Source: a virus. Taken from it: a stretch of DNA of 25,015 nt. The DNA lies in IMG/VR virus record IMGVR_UViG_3300031524_000080, positions 1 to 25,015 of that record; one strand, 5' to 3'. Positions 7,150 to 14,950 of this stretch are shown piece by piece. Below the pieces are notes generated by a model, which was not told the DNA's origin, ran no database searches, and saw only the letters and a list, made by a program, of their open reading frames with translations. How positions within the stretch are numbered: position 1 is the stretch's first letter; each line of letters starts with the position of its first letter. Position numbers and translations under genes: made by a program.

Positions 7150-8744
7150 CAAATGGCGTTCACATAGTAGTCGTCAGGGATGGTGATCGGATTGGAGCGT
7201 CCGGGGTGAATGTGGTTTGCGATGGCGAGAGCCAAAACGCAGTCGTCGTGGCACTTAGCCTCCGCCGTCATCTTGCCTGCCTCGTTGACCACGAAGGTTT
7301 GCATCTCCTTCAGGGTGTCCACGTCGTAGACCGTGATGTCGTGCTCTCGCATCGCGCCTCGAAGGCGGTCGATGATGAGCGGGCGGGTCTTTACGTCCGT
7401 GTAGTGGCCGATGTTGAGCGTATCGACTTCCTCCGTCTGCCCTTCCTTGAGGTCGAGGTAGACGTTGGGGTACGAGAGGTCCTTATGGAGCCTGATACAC
7501 GTCACGAGGCCGTGGTTGTTTCGCTCGGGAGCGAGGAGGGCGTCGTTGTAGTAGCGCCCGATGCACGCGAGAATGTCCGCGAAGTAGTCGGGATGTACTT
7601 GGTCGCGGAAGGTCGCCACAAGGCGCTTCTCGCTGTCGAGGACCTGAGCTACTGAGTAGTCGCCGTCCTTGACGCCCAAGCCCACGTCCGCGCCGATGGC
7701 GTACAGTTCGCCAGCTTCACGCTCGCGGTAGACCGTCAGGCGGCCCACGGGAGACTGCTCCAGCCGAAGGCCAGCGCCGGTCTCCTCAACGTCCATCTTG
7801 CAGAGGATGTCGGGAGCGTTGGCGATTAGATCGACCAGTTGCTCGGGGTTGAACACGGGGCGACCGGAGGCGATGAAAGCCTCGTCGGGCGTGCAGGGAT
7901 ACTCCTGCATGAACTTCATGCGTCCGTGCGTGCCGATCTTCTTGCGGCGGAACATCAACTGCTCGTCGTCGAGCGGGTACAGCGAGCAGAGGTCTTCTTC
8001 CTCCATCGTGCGCTCGAAGTCGTCGGGCACGGGCATCCGATACTCGGGGCTGTCGAACCACGGCGAGAAGAATGGCTCGAACTCACTCTCGCCCTTCACA
8101 GCCGCGTCCCACTGCTCCTTGAACAGGTTGAAGCCGTTCGCGGTGCTCTCGATGTACGCTTCAGTGTCTTCCTCGTTGGGCATACATTGGAGCAGACCGT
8201 TGAGCGTTTCGTCGGCGCTGCTTGCGGGCCAGAAGCCAATCTCGGACAAGTGCATATCGGAGAGCATTTCGCCACGACCAACGCCGTCACCGCCTGCGGT
8301 AGCGACGATCAGGCCCGTGTCGAGCTTGTCGAAGTTCAACTCCTTCTTCGACGAGTAGGCCGTTGAGGGCTTCAGCATCGGCGGGCAGGAGTTGTGGTAG
8401 CGTTTATACATCTGCCAGAGCGCTTGCGTGCTCTCGGCCTTGTGCGCCATCACGAAGCCCTTCTTGGCGCTGCGCTGTGACAGCCTCCAATACTTGCGGC
8501 CGGAGACGTAGGTCGAGAGGCCCTGCTGGCGGCCCTTCAAGATGATCTTGCGGACGCGGCCAGTGCGGCGGCGTTGGTCTTCCACTTCGGCGTGGAACCT
8601 GACCTGCACTGGGTTCAACTCGAACGGAACGATCTTGTTCTGCTTCGAGCGAACCTTCAGTGCGTGCTTGGCGTAGAACGTGAAGTCCTCGTAGAACCTC
8701 TTACGGAGCTTGATCTGCTCCTTCGTCTTCATCGGCATCGTCAT
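7149..8744 (-). CDS. Terminase large subunit (ATPase-nuclease)
   Basis: The protein has 531 aa. ATPase domain: Walker A-type KGRQQGLST (70-78), Walker B LSDMHLSEIGFW with likely catalytic E168, and coupling motif STANG (200-204). The RNase H-like nuclease domain has GADVGLG (D353), LLAPERNNHG (E407) and CHDDCVLAL (D500/D501), the three expected acidic positions. It cuts concatemeric DNA and pumps it through the portal into the procapsid. It overlaps the small-subunit gene by 44 bp and is coupled to the portal gene. Three in-frame ATGs (8744, 8738, 8732) are possible starts, and none has a clear Shine-Dalgarno. Confidence 0.95.
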   Translation of the reverse strand: MTMPMKTKEQIKLRKRFYEDFTFYAKHALKVRSKQNKIVPFELNPVQVRFHAEVEDQRRRTGRVRKIILKGRQQGLSTYVSGRKYWRLSQRSAKKGFVMAHKAESTQALWQMYKRYHNSCPPMLKPSTAYSSKKELNFDKLDTGLIVATAGGDGVGRGEMLSDMHLSEIGFWPASSADETLNGLLQCMPNEEDTEAYIESTANGFNLFKEQWDAAVKGESEFEPFFSPWFDSPEYRMPVPDDFERTMEEEDLCSLYPLDDEQLMFRRKKIGTHGRMKFMQEYPCTPDEAFIASGRPVFNPEQLVDLIANAPDILCKMDVEETGAGLRLEQSPVGRLTVYREREAGELYAIGADVGLGVKDGDYSVAQVLDSEKRLVATFRDQVHPDYFADILACIGRYYNDALLAPERNNHGLVTCIRLHKDLSYPNVYLDLKEGQTEEVDTLNIGHYTDVKTRPLIIDRLRGAMREHDITVYDVDTLKEMQTFVVNEAGKMTAEAKCHDDCVLALAIANHIHPGRSNPITIPDDYYVNAI

Positions 8745-9348
8745 AAGTGGAGGAGTTGTCCTCTAGCGCAGCCGCCAGCCAATCCTCGGAGTTGAGGTTC
8801 ACGTTGCTGGTCTGTGCGGGCTTGGGCTTCGTCCACTCAAGGACAGTGCGAATGTAGGTGGGCTTCGACGCGGAGTGCGTCAGAGGGCTCAGCGCACCGA
8901 TCACTGCTTCACGCAGCGCGGCCTCTGCCATGCCAGTCTCGGTCTTCGGTACGCGGACCTCGACCCTCTTGCCTTGGACTTCGACATAGAGGACTTCGAA
9001 GTCGCTGGGTTTCGTTTCGTCAACCATGCCGTTTGCTTTCATTCGGTCGATGAGGAGGTCGGCTTTGATGCCGTCGTAGATGCGCTGCACTTCGGCCTTC
9101 TCACGGGTCCACCCATCGGGGACGCCAAGGCGAGGAGCGATTGTGCGCGCTAGTCGGGCTTTCGCCATGATTTGTGCCCTGCGCGCTTGAAGCTCAGGGT
9201 CTTTGTTGGCTTCGCGCTGAGCGCGGGCCTGCTTCTGCCGTTTGCGGCGGGACAGCTTGGGAGGCTGCTTGGCACGAGCTTTCTGCTCACGCTTCGGCGG
9301 CCTCCCGCCTTTGTTCCGCGTTACTTCTTCTTCTTGGGTTTCGTCCAT
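8701..9348 (-). CDS. Terminase small subunit (by position)
   Basis: The protein has 215 aa with AAGGGA 4 nt before ATG 9348. The N-terminal 50 residues are very basic, with an AT-hook-like GGRPPK (14-19) and a Lys/Arg/Gln run, suiting DNA contact. The middle (GVPDGWTREKAEVQRIYDGIKADLLIDRMKANGM) is helical. The C-terminus is acidic. It directly precedes and overlaps the large terminase gene and overlaps the upstream ejection-protein gene by 28 bp. No family signature is certain. The function as the pac-site recognition subunit rests on position, size and charge. Confidence 0.6.
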   Translation of the reverse strand: MDETQEEEVTRNKGGRPPKREQKARAKQPPKLSRRKRQKQARAQREANKDPELQARRAQIMAKARLARTIAPRLGVPDGWTREKAEVQRIYDGIKADLLIDRMKANGMVDETKPSDFEVLYVEVQGKRVEVRVPKTETGMAEAALREAVIGALSPLTHSASKPTYIRTVLEWTKPKPAQTSNVNLNSEDWLAAALEDNSSTYDDADEDEGADQAP

Positions 9349-11795
9349 AGTCCCTTGATCTTCGTGTCGGACAGATGCGTGTTGATCGTCTCCGCGTATT
9401 GCGGAAACTCAGTGAGCATCTGGTCGCGAACCTTCGTCGCGATTTCAGGACTATCGGAGCCCCACAGGGCGGCGAGATACTTGTGAAAGTCACCACGCTC
9501 CTTCACAGACGACATAGCGCTGGAGATTGCGTTGTAGGCTTCTTCCTCGGCCTTCAGGCGGCGAGTGGTGCCAGCCTTGAACCCTTCGGGGTGACGAACT
9601 TCCTTGCCGCCTGCGACGGCCTCGGCGTAGATCGCCTCAGCAGCTTCCTTCGGCTCCTTGAAGACGTGCGGGCTCTCGGGGAGCACGAACGGCTCAGGCT
9701 CGGGGACGCTTTCGCGCGGAGCCTGCGGCTGCGGTTCGGGGCTGTTGTCCTGCGCGAGGCGCTGGAGGATTTCGGCCATCGAACGAGGAGCCTGCGGTGA
9801 TGCGGGAGCCGGGGAGGGCTGCGGCGCATCGGGAGCGGTCGGAGGAGCGTCTTCGGCCTCGGGGACACGACGGAGCCGTGCCAGCGCGTTAGCGGCGCTG
9901 ATAAGCTCGTTGGCTCGCTTGCCCATTGCGGGGTTGCGAACCTCGTCCAGTCCGCCTTGCTCTTGGATCATCGGAGACGCTGCGGCTTCGGCTTCCGCCT
10001 GCCGCTGTCCTTCGATCTTCCGTCGAGCCGCTGCCATGAGCAGTGCGCTCTTGACTTGCTCGTTCATCGCGTTGGCGTCGATACCTGGCTGTTCGGGAGG
10101 CGGCTTGCTCTGCTCGGCCAGTTGGCGGAGGAGCGGCATGGCCTCTCGTGCGGTATCGCGGCGCTTCTCGTTCTGTATCTTGTCAACAATCTTCTGGAGA
10201 TTGCTGTCGAGCATGTCAGGCTTGAACGCAGTCGGCTTGTCGGCCACTGGTCCCCACGGCTGCGGGGTCGTCACGCTGTTCTGCTGCGGGACCTTCGGCC
10301 CTGTCGGGCTCTGGTTGAGCGGAACGTCGGGACGCACAGCGCCGCCATCAGCGAACTTCTCTGCGAAGCCGTGAGCGGGGCGGTACGCGCCGGTCATCTT
10401 GTCGATGGCCTGCAATCCCTTGTAGCCCGCGTAGCCTGCGGCGACACCCTGAGCCGCGCCGGGGAGCGCTGCCGTGAGCGTGTCCATGCCGATAGCGCCA
10501 TGTCCAGCCGCGTTCGAGAGCGCGCCTACGCCGCCCACGAGCTTCCCAAGCCCGAAGGCGTGGGAGCGGACGAACTCGGACACGCCGCCTGCGAAGCGGT
10601 CGCCGGTCCACCTACCAGAGGCGGAGAGCTTGCTGAGCGCCGTGGCCTGACGGGCCAGTGAGGAGAGCGCTTCGTTGCCTTCCGCGTCGATAGCGGCGAG
10701 GTCACGCTTGCTGAGGGCTTCACCGCGCTTGGCGCTGTCGATAGCGTTGGCGGCGACCTGTGAGGGGTTGGTGACTTCGCTGGCTGCGCTGGACAGTTCC
10801 TTGCCCACGTCAGCGATAGCGCGCTTGGTAGCAACGCCAGCCGCCTCGGGGTCCTTGAGCTTGTCTAGGCCGCCCGCGCTCTCGACGACGCGGTTAGCCG
10901 CCATCGCCGTGTGTTCGTCGTTGCTCTGGCCGCGCTGGCGAACCGCAGAAGCGGTGTCCTTCATGGCGTGTGGCATCGAGAAGACGCCGCCGCCGACTGC
11001 ACCCATCACGCCCGCGCCAAGCGTGGCCTTCGGGTCGATGGTGTCGAGCCCGCTGGTGCCTGCCTTGGCAGCGCCCTGCGAGATGAGGTCTTGCGCGGCG
11101 TTCGTAGCGCCTTCAGCGACCACGGCCTTGCCGACATTGCCAGCGGCTTCCGCAGCGCCCTTGACGCCAGTGCCAACCACCTTCGAGGGGCTGACAATCT
11201 TGTTGAGGCCAACTTGGTTGAGCACGGCCTGAGCGCCGGTCGAGCCAAGACCAACGGCCTTGTCTTCGAGGTTGGGCTCAGAGCTTGCGCCGCCAGTGCG
11301 CTCCAGAGCGCGCTTCTCGGCCTCGCCGCCAGCGGTACGACCGCCGAACGTGATGGCGTTGCCAAGGTAGCTGCCAATCGGGCCTAGCTTCTTGAGGAGC
11401 AACTGGCCTGCCACGTCGGTCGCAATGGCCGGGGCCTGCTCCACGAACGCGCGGGGCAACTTGCTCCAGTCGAGACCTAGCGTGTGGTTGTCCGCACCGT
11501 CTTCAGGGTGAATGAAGCCTTCGGAGGCGGACTTGTAATTCGGGTTGGACTTGACTTGGCGCGCGTTGAGAACGGCATCGCCCGCATCGCGGTTGATGTA
11601 GTGCTTGATGGTCTTGCCAACGCCCTGTGCGACTTCGGAAGCGCCCTCGGAGAGCGCTCCCGTCATCGACGTGTCAGTCTTCTTGCTGGTGTTCTGCGCG
11701 TACCAGTTCTGGACGCCAGCCATCGCAGCAGTTTCGTCGTTGGCCTCAGCTACAACTCGCTTGCCGTCAGGTAGTTCGATAGTGAATTGAGGCAC
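9321..11795 (-). CDS. Large internal virion (DNA ejection) protein, putative
   Basis: The protein has 824 aa, with a GTG start at 11795 preceded by AAAGGAA. The N-terminal TIELPDGKRVVAEANDETAAMAGVQNWYA resembles the short 'PDGK..' domain seen at the start of several phage ejection and internal proteins. Residues about 90-330 are Ala/Gly-rich with hydrophobic patches (LGAGVMGAVGGGVFSMPHA), as are 410-470 (AAQGVAAGYAGYKGLQAI). Residues about 490-720 are Pro/Gln/Glu-rich and probably disordered. Such alternation of helical membrane-active and disordered parts suits a protein injected with the DNA. It lies directly downstream of the virion lysozyme gene, as in other podoviruses. No catalytic motif was seen. 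Confidence 0.6.
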   Translation of the reverse strand: MPQFTIELPDGKRVVAEANDETAAMAGVQNWYAQNTSKKTDTSMTGALSEGASEVAQGVGKTIKHYINRDAGDAVLNARQVKSNPNYKSASEGFIHPEDGADNHTLGLDWSKLPRAFVEQAPAIATDVAGQLLLKKLGPIGSYLGNAITFGGRTAGGEAEKRALERTGGASSEPNLEDKAVGLGSTGAQAVLNQVGLNKIVSPSKVVGTGVKGAAEAAGNVGKAVVAEGATNAAQDLISQGAAKAGTSGLDTIDPKATLGAGVMGAVGGGVFSMPHAMKDTASAVRQRGQSNDEHTAMAANRVVESAGGLDKLKDPEAAGVATKRAIADVGKELSSAASEVTNPSQVAANAIDSAKRGEALSKRDLAAIDAEGNEALSSLARQATALSKLSASGRWTGDRFAGGVSEFVRSHAFGLGKLVGGVGALSNAAGHGAIGMDTLTAALPGAAQGVAAGYAGYKGLQAIDKMTGAYRPAHGFAEKFADGGAVRPDVPLNQSPTGPKVPQQNSVTTPQPWGPVADKPTAFKPDMLDSNLQKIVDKIQNEKRRDTAREAMPLLRQLAEQSKPPPEQPGIDANAMNEQVKSALLMAAARRKIEGQRQAEAEAAASPMIQEQGGLDEVRNPAMGKRANELISAANALARLRRVPEAEDAPPTAPDAPQPSPAPASPQAPRSMAEILQRLAQDNSPEPQPQAPRESVPEPEPFVLPESPHVFKEPKEAAEAIYAEAVAGGKEVRHPEGFKAGTTRRLKAEEEAYNAISSAMSSVKERGDFHKYLAALWGSDSPEIATKVRDQMLTEFPQYAETINTHLSDTKIKGLWTKPKKKK

Positions 11796-11804
11796 GACGT
11801 TCCT

Positions 11805-13196
11805 TTAGTGTGGACCTTTGATGAGCTTGAACCCACCAGCCGCAGGAGCGGCGGTCTCGGCTTCAGGCTTCTTCATCGCTGAGAGGCGACCGTTGATGTT
11901 CTCGAAGTTCGACTTCCAGCCATTCGCCATTTCAGAGAACGGCGCGAATGCCTCGTTGTCGTTGTAGTTCTTCTTGTGACTGTCGAGGATGGCGGTGCCA
12001 CGCGACGTGACTGCCTGCTCAGACTTCTTGATGACACGCTCCAGCGCTGCCTTGGCGGCCTCGTTGTCGTAGCTTGAGCCATTCGACGAGATTGCCTTCA
12101 GTTCGCGATAGGCGTCACCTTCGGTCTGCACGCCCTTGTTGAGCCGCAGATTGTCGTTCACGAGGTTCTGGATGAACTGGTTGTAACGGGCGAGGGAGCG
12201 CGACTGGTCGTCGCTGAGGCCCGCCAAGTTCTTACCGGAGTTGATCCAGTTCTTCACCAAGCCCAAGTCGAGCTTGCCTGTGTTGAGGTCGTCGAGAATG
12301 TCCGCTGCGCTTGCTGCCGACTGGGAGAGGTAGTCGTACTTCTCCATCGTCTCGCCAACGTGCTTCAGGCCGCTCTCTGGAACGGGCTTCTTCTCGGCTT
12401 CGGCATTCGGGTTCTTCATGAACTCCAGCCTGCCGTCCTTGCCGGTTCGGTAGAACGTGCCGCTCTTGGCATCGACGGACCACTCAGGGACCTTCGTCGC
12501 CTCCTTGCGGTTGGCCTGCGTCATCGACGCGAGCACGGCAGCGCCACGGGCGTTGTCGAGCGCCATCATGGACGCACCAGCGTTGCCAAGGGCATCGCCC
12601 AAGTCGTAGCCGCCGTTGCCTTGACCCTTCATACGGCCAAGTAGTTGCCCCATGAAGCCATCGTCAGGAGCAGGGGTATTGCCAGCCTGCATTGTCTGCA
12701 TGGGCTGCTGAGGCGCGAATGCCATCGTGGCACTGTCTCCTGTTGGTGATTGACCGAATTGAGCCATCAAGTCGCGGGCTGCACGCTCGCGATTGCCGCT
12801 GCGGTCTGCCGAACGCTCATAGAGAGTGTTGACGAGGCTCGCGGCTTCTTCTGGCGTCGAGGCGGCTGTGAGAGCCCTGTAGGACTTGTTCTCGGGGCCG
12901 TCGAACTCCTTACGCATCCACTGCTGCTGGGCTTCCATCGAGCGATGGTCGAGGCCAGCGCCCTGTGCGAAGGCGCGGAGGCCGTCGAGGCGGGGACCAC
13001 GCCACTGCGCGGTGCCCCATGCCGTCCCGTTGTCGCCGGAAGGACCCCAAGGGTTGAGGTCGCTCCCGCTCTCACGGACGAGGTTGCCGACGAGGCCAGC
13101 GGCCTGATGCGGTGCCAGCCCTAGACCGCCCTGTTCACGAGGGAGTTGCGCGAAGTTCAACCACGCGCCGGTTCTGTTACTGCTGGCGTTCTGCAT
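11805..13196 (-). CDS. Virion-associated lysozyme / ejection protein
   Basis: The protein has 463 aa. Residues about 28-80 (HQAAGLVGNLVRESGSDLNP, then GDNGTAWGTAQWRGPRLDGL) match the phage tail lysozyme domain (Phage_lysozyme2 type), with E42 the likely catalytic acid. The domain would cut peptidoglycan locally during DNA entry. The remaining about 330 residues are helical and lack known motifs, suggesting a fused internal virion protein. The ATG at 13196 overlaps the previous stop by one base (TAATG), so translation is coupled. Downstream is the 824-aa ejection protein. It is less likely to be the lysis endolysin because the domain is N-terminal in a long structural protein. Confidence 0.82.
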   Translation of the reverse strand: MQNASSNRTGAWLNFAQLPREQGGLGLAPHQAAGLVGNLVRESGSDLNPWGPSGDNGTAWGTAQWRGPRLDGLRAFAQGAGLDHRSMEAQQQWMRKEFDGPENKSYRALTAASTPEEAASLVNTLYERSADRSGNRERAARDLMAQFGQSPTGDSATMAFAPQQPMQTMQAGNTPAPDDGFMGQLLGRMKGQGNGGYDLGDALGNAGASMMALDNARGAAVLASMTQANRKEATKVPEWSVDAKSGTFYRTGKDGRLEFMKNPNAEAEKKPVPESGLKHVGETMEKYDYLSQSAASAADILDDLNTGKLDLGLVKNWINSGKNLAGLSDDQSRSLARYNQFIQNLVNDNLRLNKGVQTEGDAYRELKAISSNGSSYDNEAAKAALERVIKKSEQAVTSRGTAILDSHKKNYNDNEAFAPFSEMANGWKSNFENINGRLSAMKKPEAETAAPAAGGFKLIKGPH

Positions 13197-14341
13197 TAGG
13201 CGCTCGCGAGTTCGTAGTTGACGTGGAGGAGGCCAGCGATGTTCGCCACGGCCTCGGGTCGGAACTTCTCAACGTCCTGAGCCATGAAGCCCGTGTGGAC
13301 TGCATCGTCGTCGTTGTAGCGGAACGTGTAGACAGGGAGACCGTTCGGCGCGTGGCCGATCATCTCAATGTCACGCTTCATGCGGCGGTCGGAGAGCTTG
13401 TAGAGCGAAGCGCCCATACCAAGCGCGCTGCCGATCGTATTCCACATGCTCGGCGTCGAGGTCTGCGTGCCGCTCGACGAGCCGCCCCAGTTCTGCGAGC
13501 CGATGATGTTGAAGAAGTTCTGGAGGTTCTGGTTGGCCGTGCCGTTGGCGTACTCGGACATGCCCTTGGCGTTGTCGATCTGGTTCTGACCGTTCTGCTG
13601 CATACCGGCACCGCCACCATTGGCGATGTCGAATAGACCGCCCTGCTGCTGGATGCCGCTGCCGATTGCGCCCACGCCCGTACCGACCGCGCTGTTGCCA
13701 GCTTGGACACGGCCAAGGAGTGAGGAGAGCATGGAGGAGTTGTCAGCCTGCCGACCGTTCTCGGCCAACTGGAGGCCAGTGTTGAACTGCTGCCCACGGA
13801 TGTTCGAGCTAACGTCAGCCGTCTTGTCGGCCAAGCCGCGCTCGACGATGCCCTGCGAGATTGCGTTCTTGCTGCTCATGGCGTTGCCAGAGTTGGCATC
13901 GGAGCGAGCAAGCTGCGGGAGTACGTCTTCGCTGACGGAGCGTCGGCTGTCGCGCATCGCTGCGTCGATCATGCCGTCCGTGGCGGGGTTGTTCGCGTAG
14001 GCCGTCGCGGCGTCGATGTTCGACTGCGTGCCGCCCTGAGGCGTCCAGCCGTTGAGGGCACCGAAGGCGCTTGAGAGCGCGCCGAAGCCCGCGTTCGCCG
14101 TACCCATGCCGACGTTCGAGGAAGTGTCTGCCCCAGCGGAGTTGCCGCCGTAGCCGATCATCTTCTGGAAGGTCGCAAGCTGGTCCGGGGTGAACTGCGA
14201 GACCTGTTGGCCGGTGTAGGTATTGCCGTTGGCGTTGTTTAGGTTAGTCGATGCCTGCCCGAACGCCTGCTGAAGGTAGGGCTGCTGCACCGCCCACGGC
14301 TGGGTCGTCTGCTGGGAGGTCTGAGTGCTTGTCGTGTTCAT
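13196..14341 (-). CDS. Virion protein with C-terminal S74-type chaperone domain
   Basis: The protein has 381 aa. Residues 1-300 are low complexity, rich in Gln, Asn, Gly, Ser and Ala (TSQQTTQPWAVQQPYLQQAF...). The end, from about residue 313, reads LSDRRMKRDI, then NGLPVYTFRY, HTGFMAQDVE and PEAV. This matches the intramolecular chaperone / peptidase S74 domain, including the Ser-Lys pair (S317, K322) used for self-cleavage. The domain is short (about 65 residues), so cleavage activity is uncertain. These domains usually trimerise tailspikes, but here the gene sits in the ejection-protein cluster. Translation starts at ATG 14341 inside the end of the upstream gene (98-bp overlap). Confidence 0.75.
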   Translation of the reverse strand: MNTTSTQTSQQTTQPWAVQQPYLQQAFGQASTNLNNANGNTYTGQQVSQFTPDQLATFQKMIGYGGNSAGADTSSNVGMGTANAGFGALSSAFGALNGWTPQGGTQSNIDAATAYANNPATDGMIDAAMRDSRRSVSEDVLPQLARSDANSGNAMSSKNAISQGIVERGLADKTADVSSNIRGQQFNTGLQLAENGRQADNSSMLSSLLGRVQAGNSAVGTGVGAIGSGIQQQGGLFDIANGGGAGMQQNGQNQIDNAKGMSEYANGTANQNLQNFFNIIGSQNWGGSSSGTQTSTPSMWNTIGSALGMGASLYKLSDRRMKRDIEMIGHAPNGLPVYTFRYNDDDAVHTGFMAQDVEKFRPEAVANIAGLLHVNYELASA

Positions 14342-14675
14342 TGTTCTTTTTCTTGCTCACGAAGCATCGGCGGGATTGACCGTCCGTGCATTCAACACGC
14401 GATGAAAACTCGAAGCCCATGTGACTGACGTAGCGTTCCCACTTATCGTCGTCTGGAAAGTCTTCGATGGCGAAGATGGTGGCGTCCGTGCATTGACGGA
14501 GCGCGGCGAACTCTCGCTGCATCCTCTTGAGGACGCCCGGAGAGAAGCGCAGCGGGTCCACGTTCATGTGGATAGTGAGCATCTGGTTGCCGTGCTCGTC
14601 ACGAAGCTCATGGAGCACCGAATGGTACTCAGGCCACTTCGAGAGACTGTGTTCGGCGTAGAACTCAAAACCCAC
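14244..14675 (-). CDS. Small phage protein, possibly GNAT-like
   Basis: The protein has 143 aa from a GTG at 14675, with AGGAT 9 nt upstream. It begins MGFEFYAEHSLSKWPEYHSVLHELRDEHG. The internal stretch FAALRQCTDATIFAIEDFPDDDKWERYVSHMGFEF and the basic FVSKKK resemble the small acetyltransferase-like proteins found beside ejection proteins in T7-like phages. The similarity is weak and by eye. It overlaps the 56-aa gene upstream by 11 bp and the S74-domain gene downstream by 98 bp, an unusually long overlap. A truncated or shifted end is possible, but nothing in the reading indicates a frameshift. Confidence 0.65.
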   Translation of the reverse strand: MGFEFYAEHSLSKWPEYHSVLHELRDEHGNQMLTIHMNVDPLRFSPGVLKRMQREFAALRQCTDATIFAIEDFPDDDKWERYVSHMGFEFSSRVECTDGQSRRCFVSKKKNNEHDKHSDLPADDPAVGGAAALPSAGVRAGID

Positions 14676-14835
14676 GGGCTATCATCCTTGCGTCGAGCTT
14701 CTTTACGGTTTGAACGAGGAGGCCGATGGCTTCCGATACGAGCTTCAACTGGTCTGCGAGATAGCGGCGGTCGCTGTCGGGCATACTAGGAGCGTCACCC
14801 ACGCGGTATGGGCGCAATACGTCTGTGTCGGCCAT
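14665..14835 (-). CDS. Short phage protein, 56 aa
   Basis: ATG at 14835 is preceded by AAGGAG with 5-nt spacing, the best ribosome-binding site in this block, and the frame runs to TGA at 14665-14667. The product begins MADTDVLRPYRVGDAPSMPD and continues with a predicted amphipathic helix (YLADQLKLVSEAIGLLVQTVKKLDARM). It overlaps the next gene by 11 bp. It is too short for confident family assignment. Helical proteins of this size near tail genes are often minor structural components. Confidence 0.7.
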   Translation of the reverse strand: MADTDVLRPYRVGDAPSMPDSDRRYLADQLKLVSEAIGLLVQTVKKLDARMIARGF

Positions 14836-14865
14836 GTGGCTCCTTGAAAGGGAAACGCCCGGCGA

Positions 14866-14949
14866 TCAACTCGGGCGGCCCGCGCTTACGCGGGACTTGT
14901 AGAGGACCCGCGCGTACCTTTCATAGAGGGAGGCAGAGGCGCGAGCCAT
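14866..14949 (-). CDS. Possible 27-aa peptide gene
   Basis: An ATG at 14949 lies one base after the nozzle-gene stop (TAA, 14951-14953) and opens 27 codons (MARASASLYERYARVLYKSR, then a short tail ending at TGA). It is basic and helical. The Shine-Dalgarno is weak, and the reading overlaps a GC-rich hairpin (14879-14894). Termination-reinitiation could translate it, but it may be chance. Confidence 0.25.
   Translation of the reverse strand: MARASASLYERYARVLYKSRVSAGRPS
14879..14894 (-). other. GC hairpin downstream of nozzle gene
   Basis: CCCGCG and CGCGGG pair perfectly across a 4-nt loop. No U-tract follows on the minus strand, so it is probably not a terminator. A similar hairpin precedes the nozzle gene (16587-16600), so the cistron is bracketed by the two. 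Confidence 0.5.
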
Positions 14950-14950
14950 G

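Noticed and set aside
11805-13196. Lysis endolysin with holin
   Set aside because: The lysozyme domain is the N-terminal part of a 463-aa structural-type protein, and no holin or spanin is adjacent; a virion-associated role fits better.
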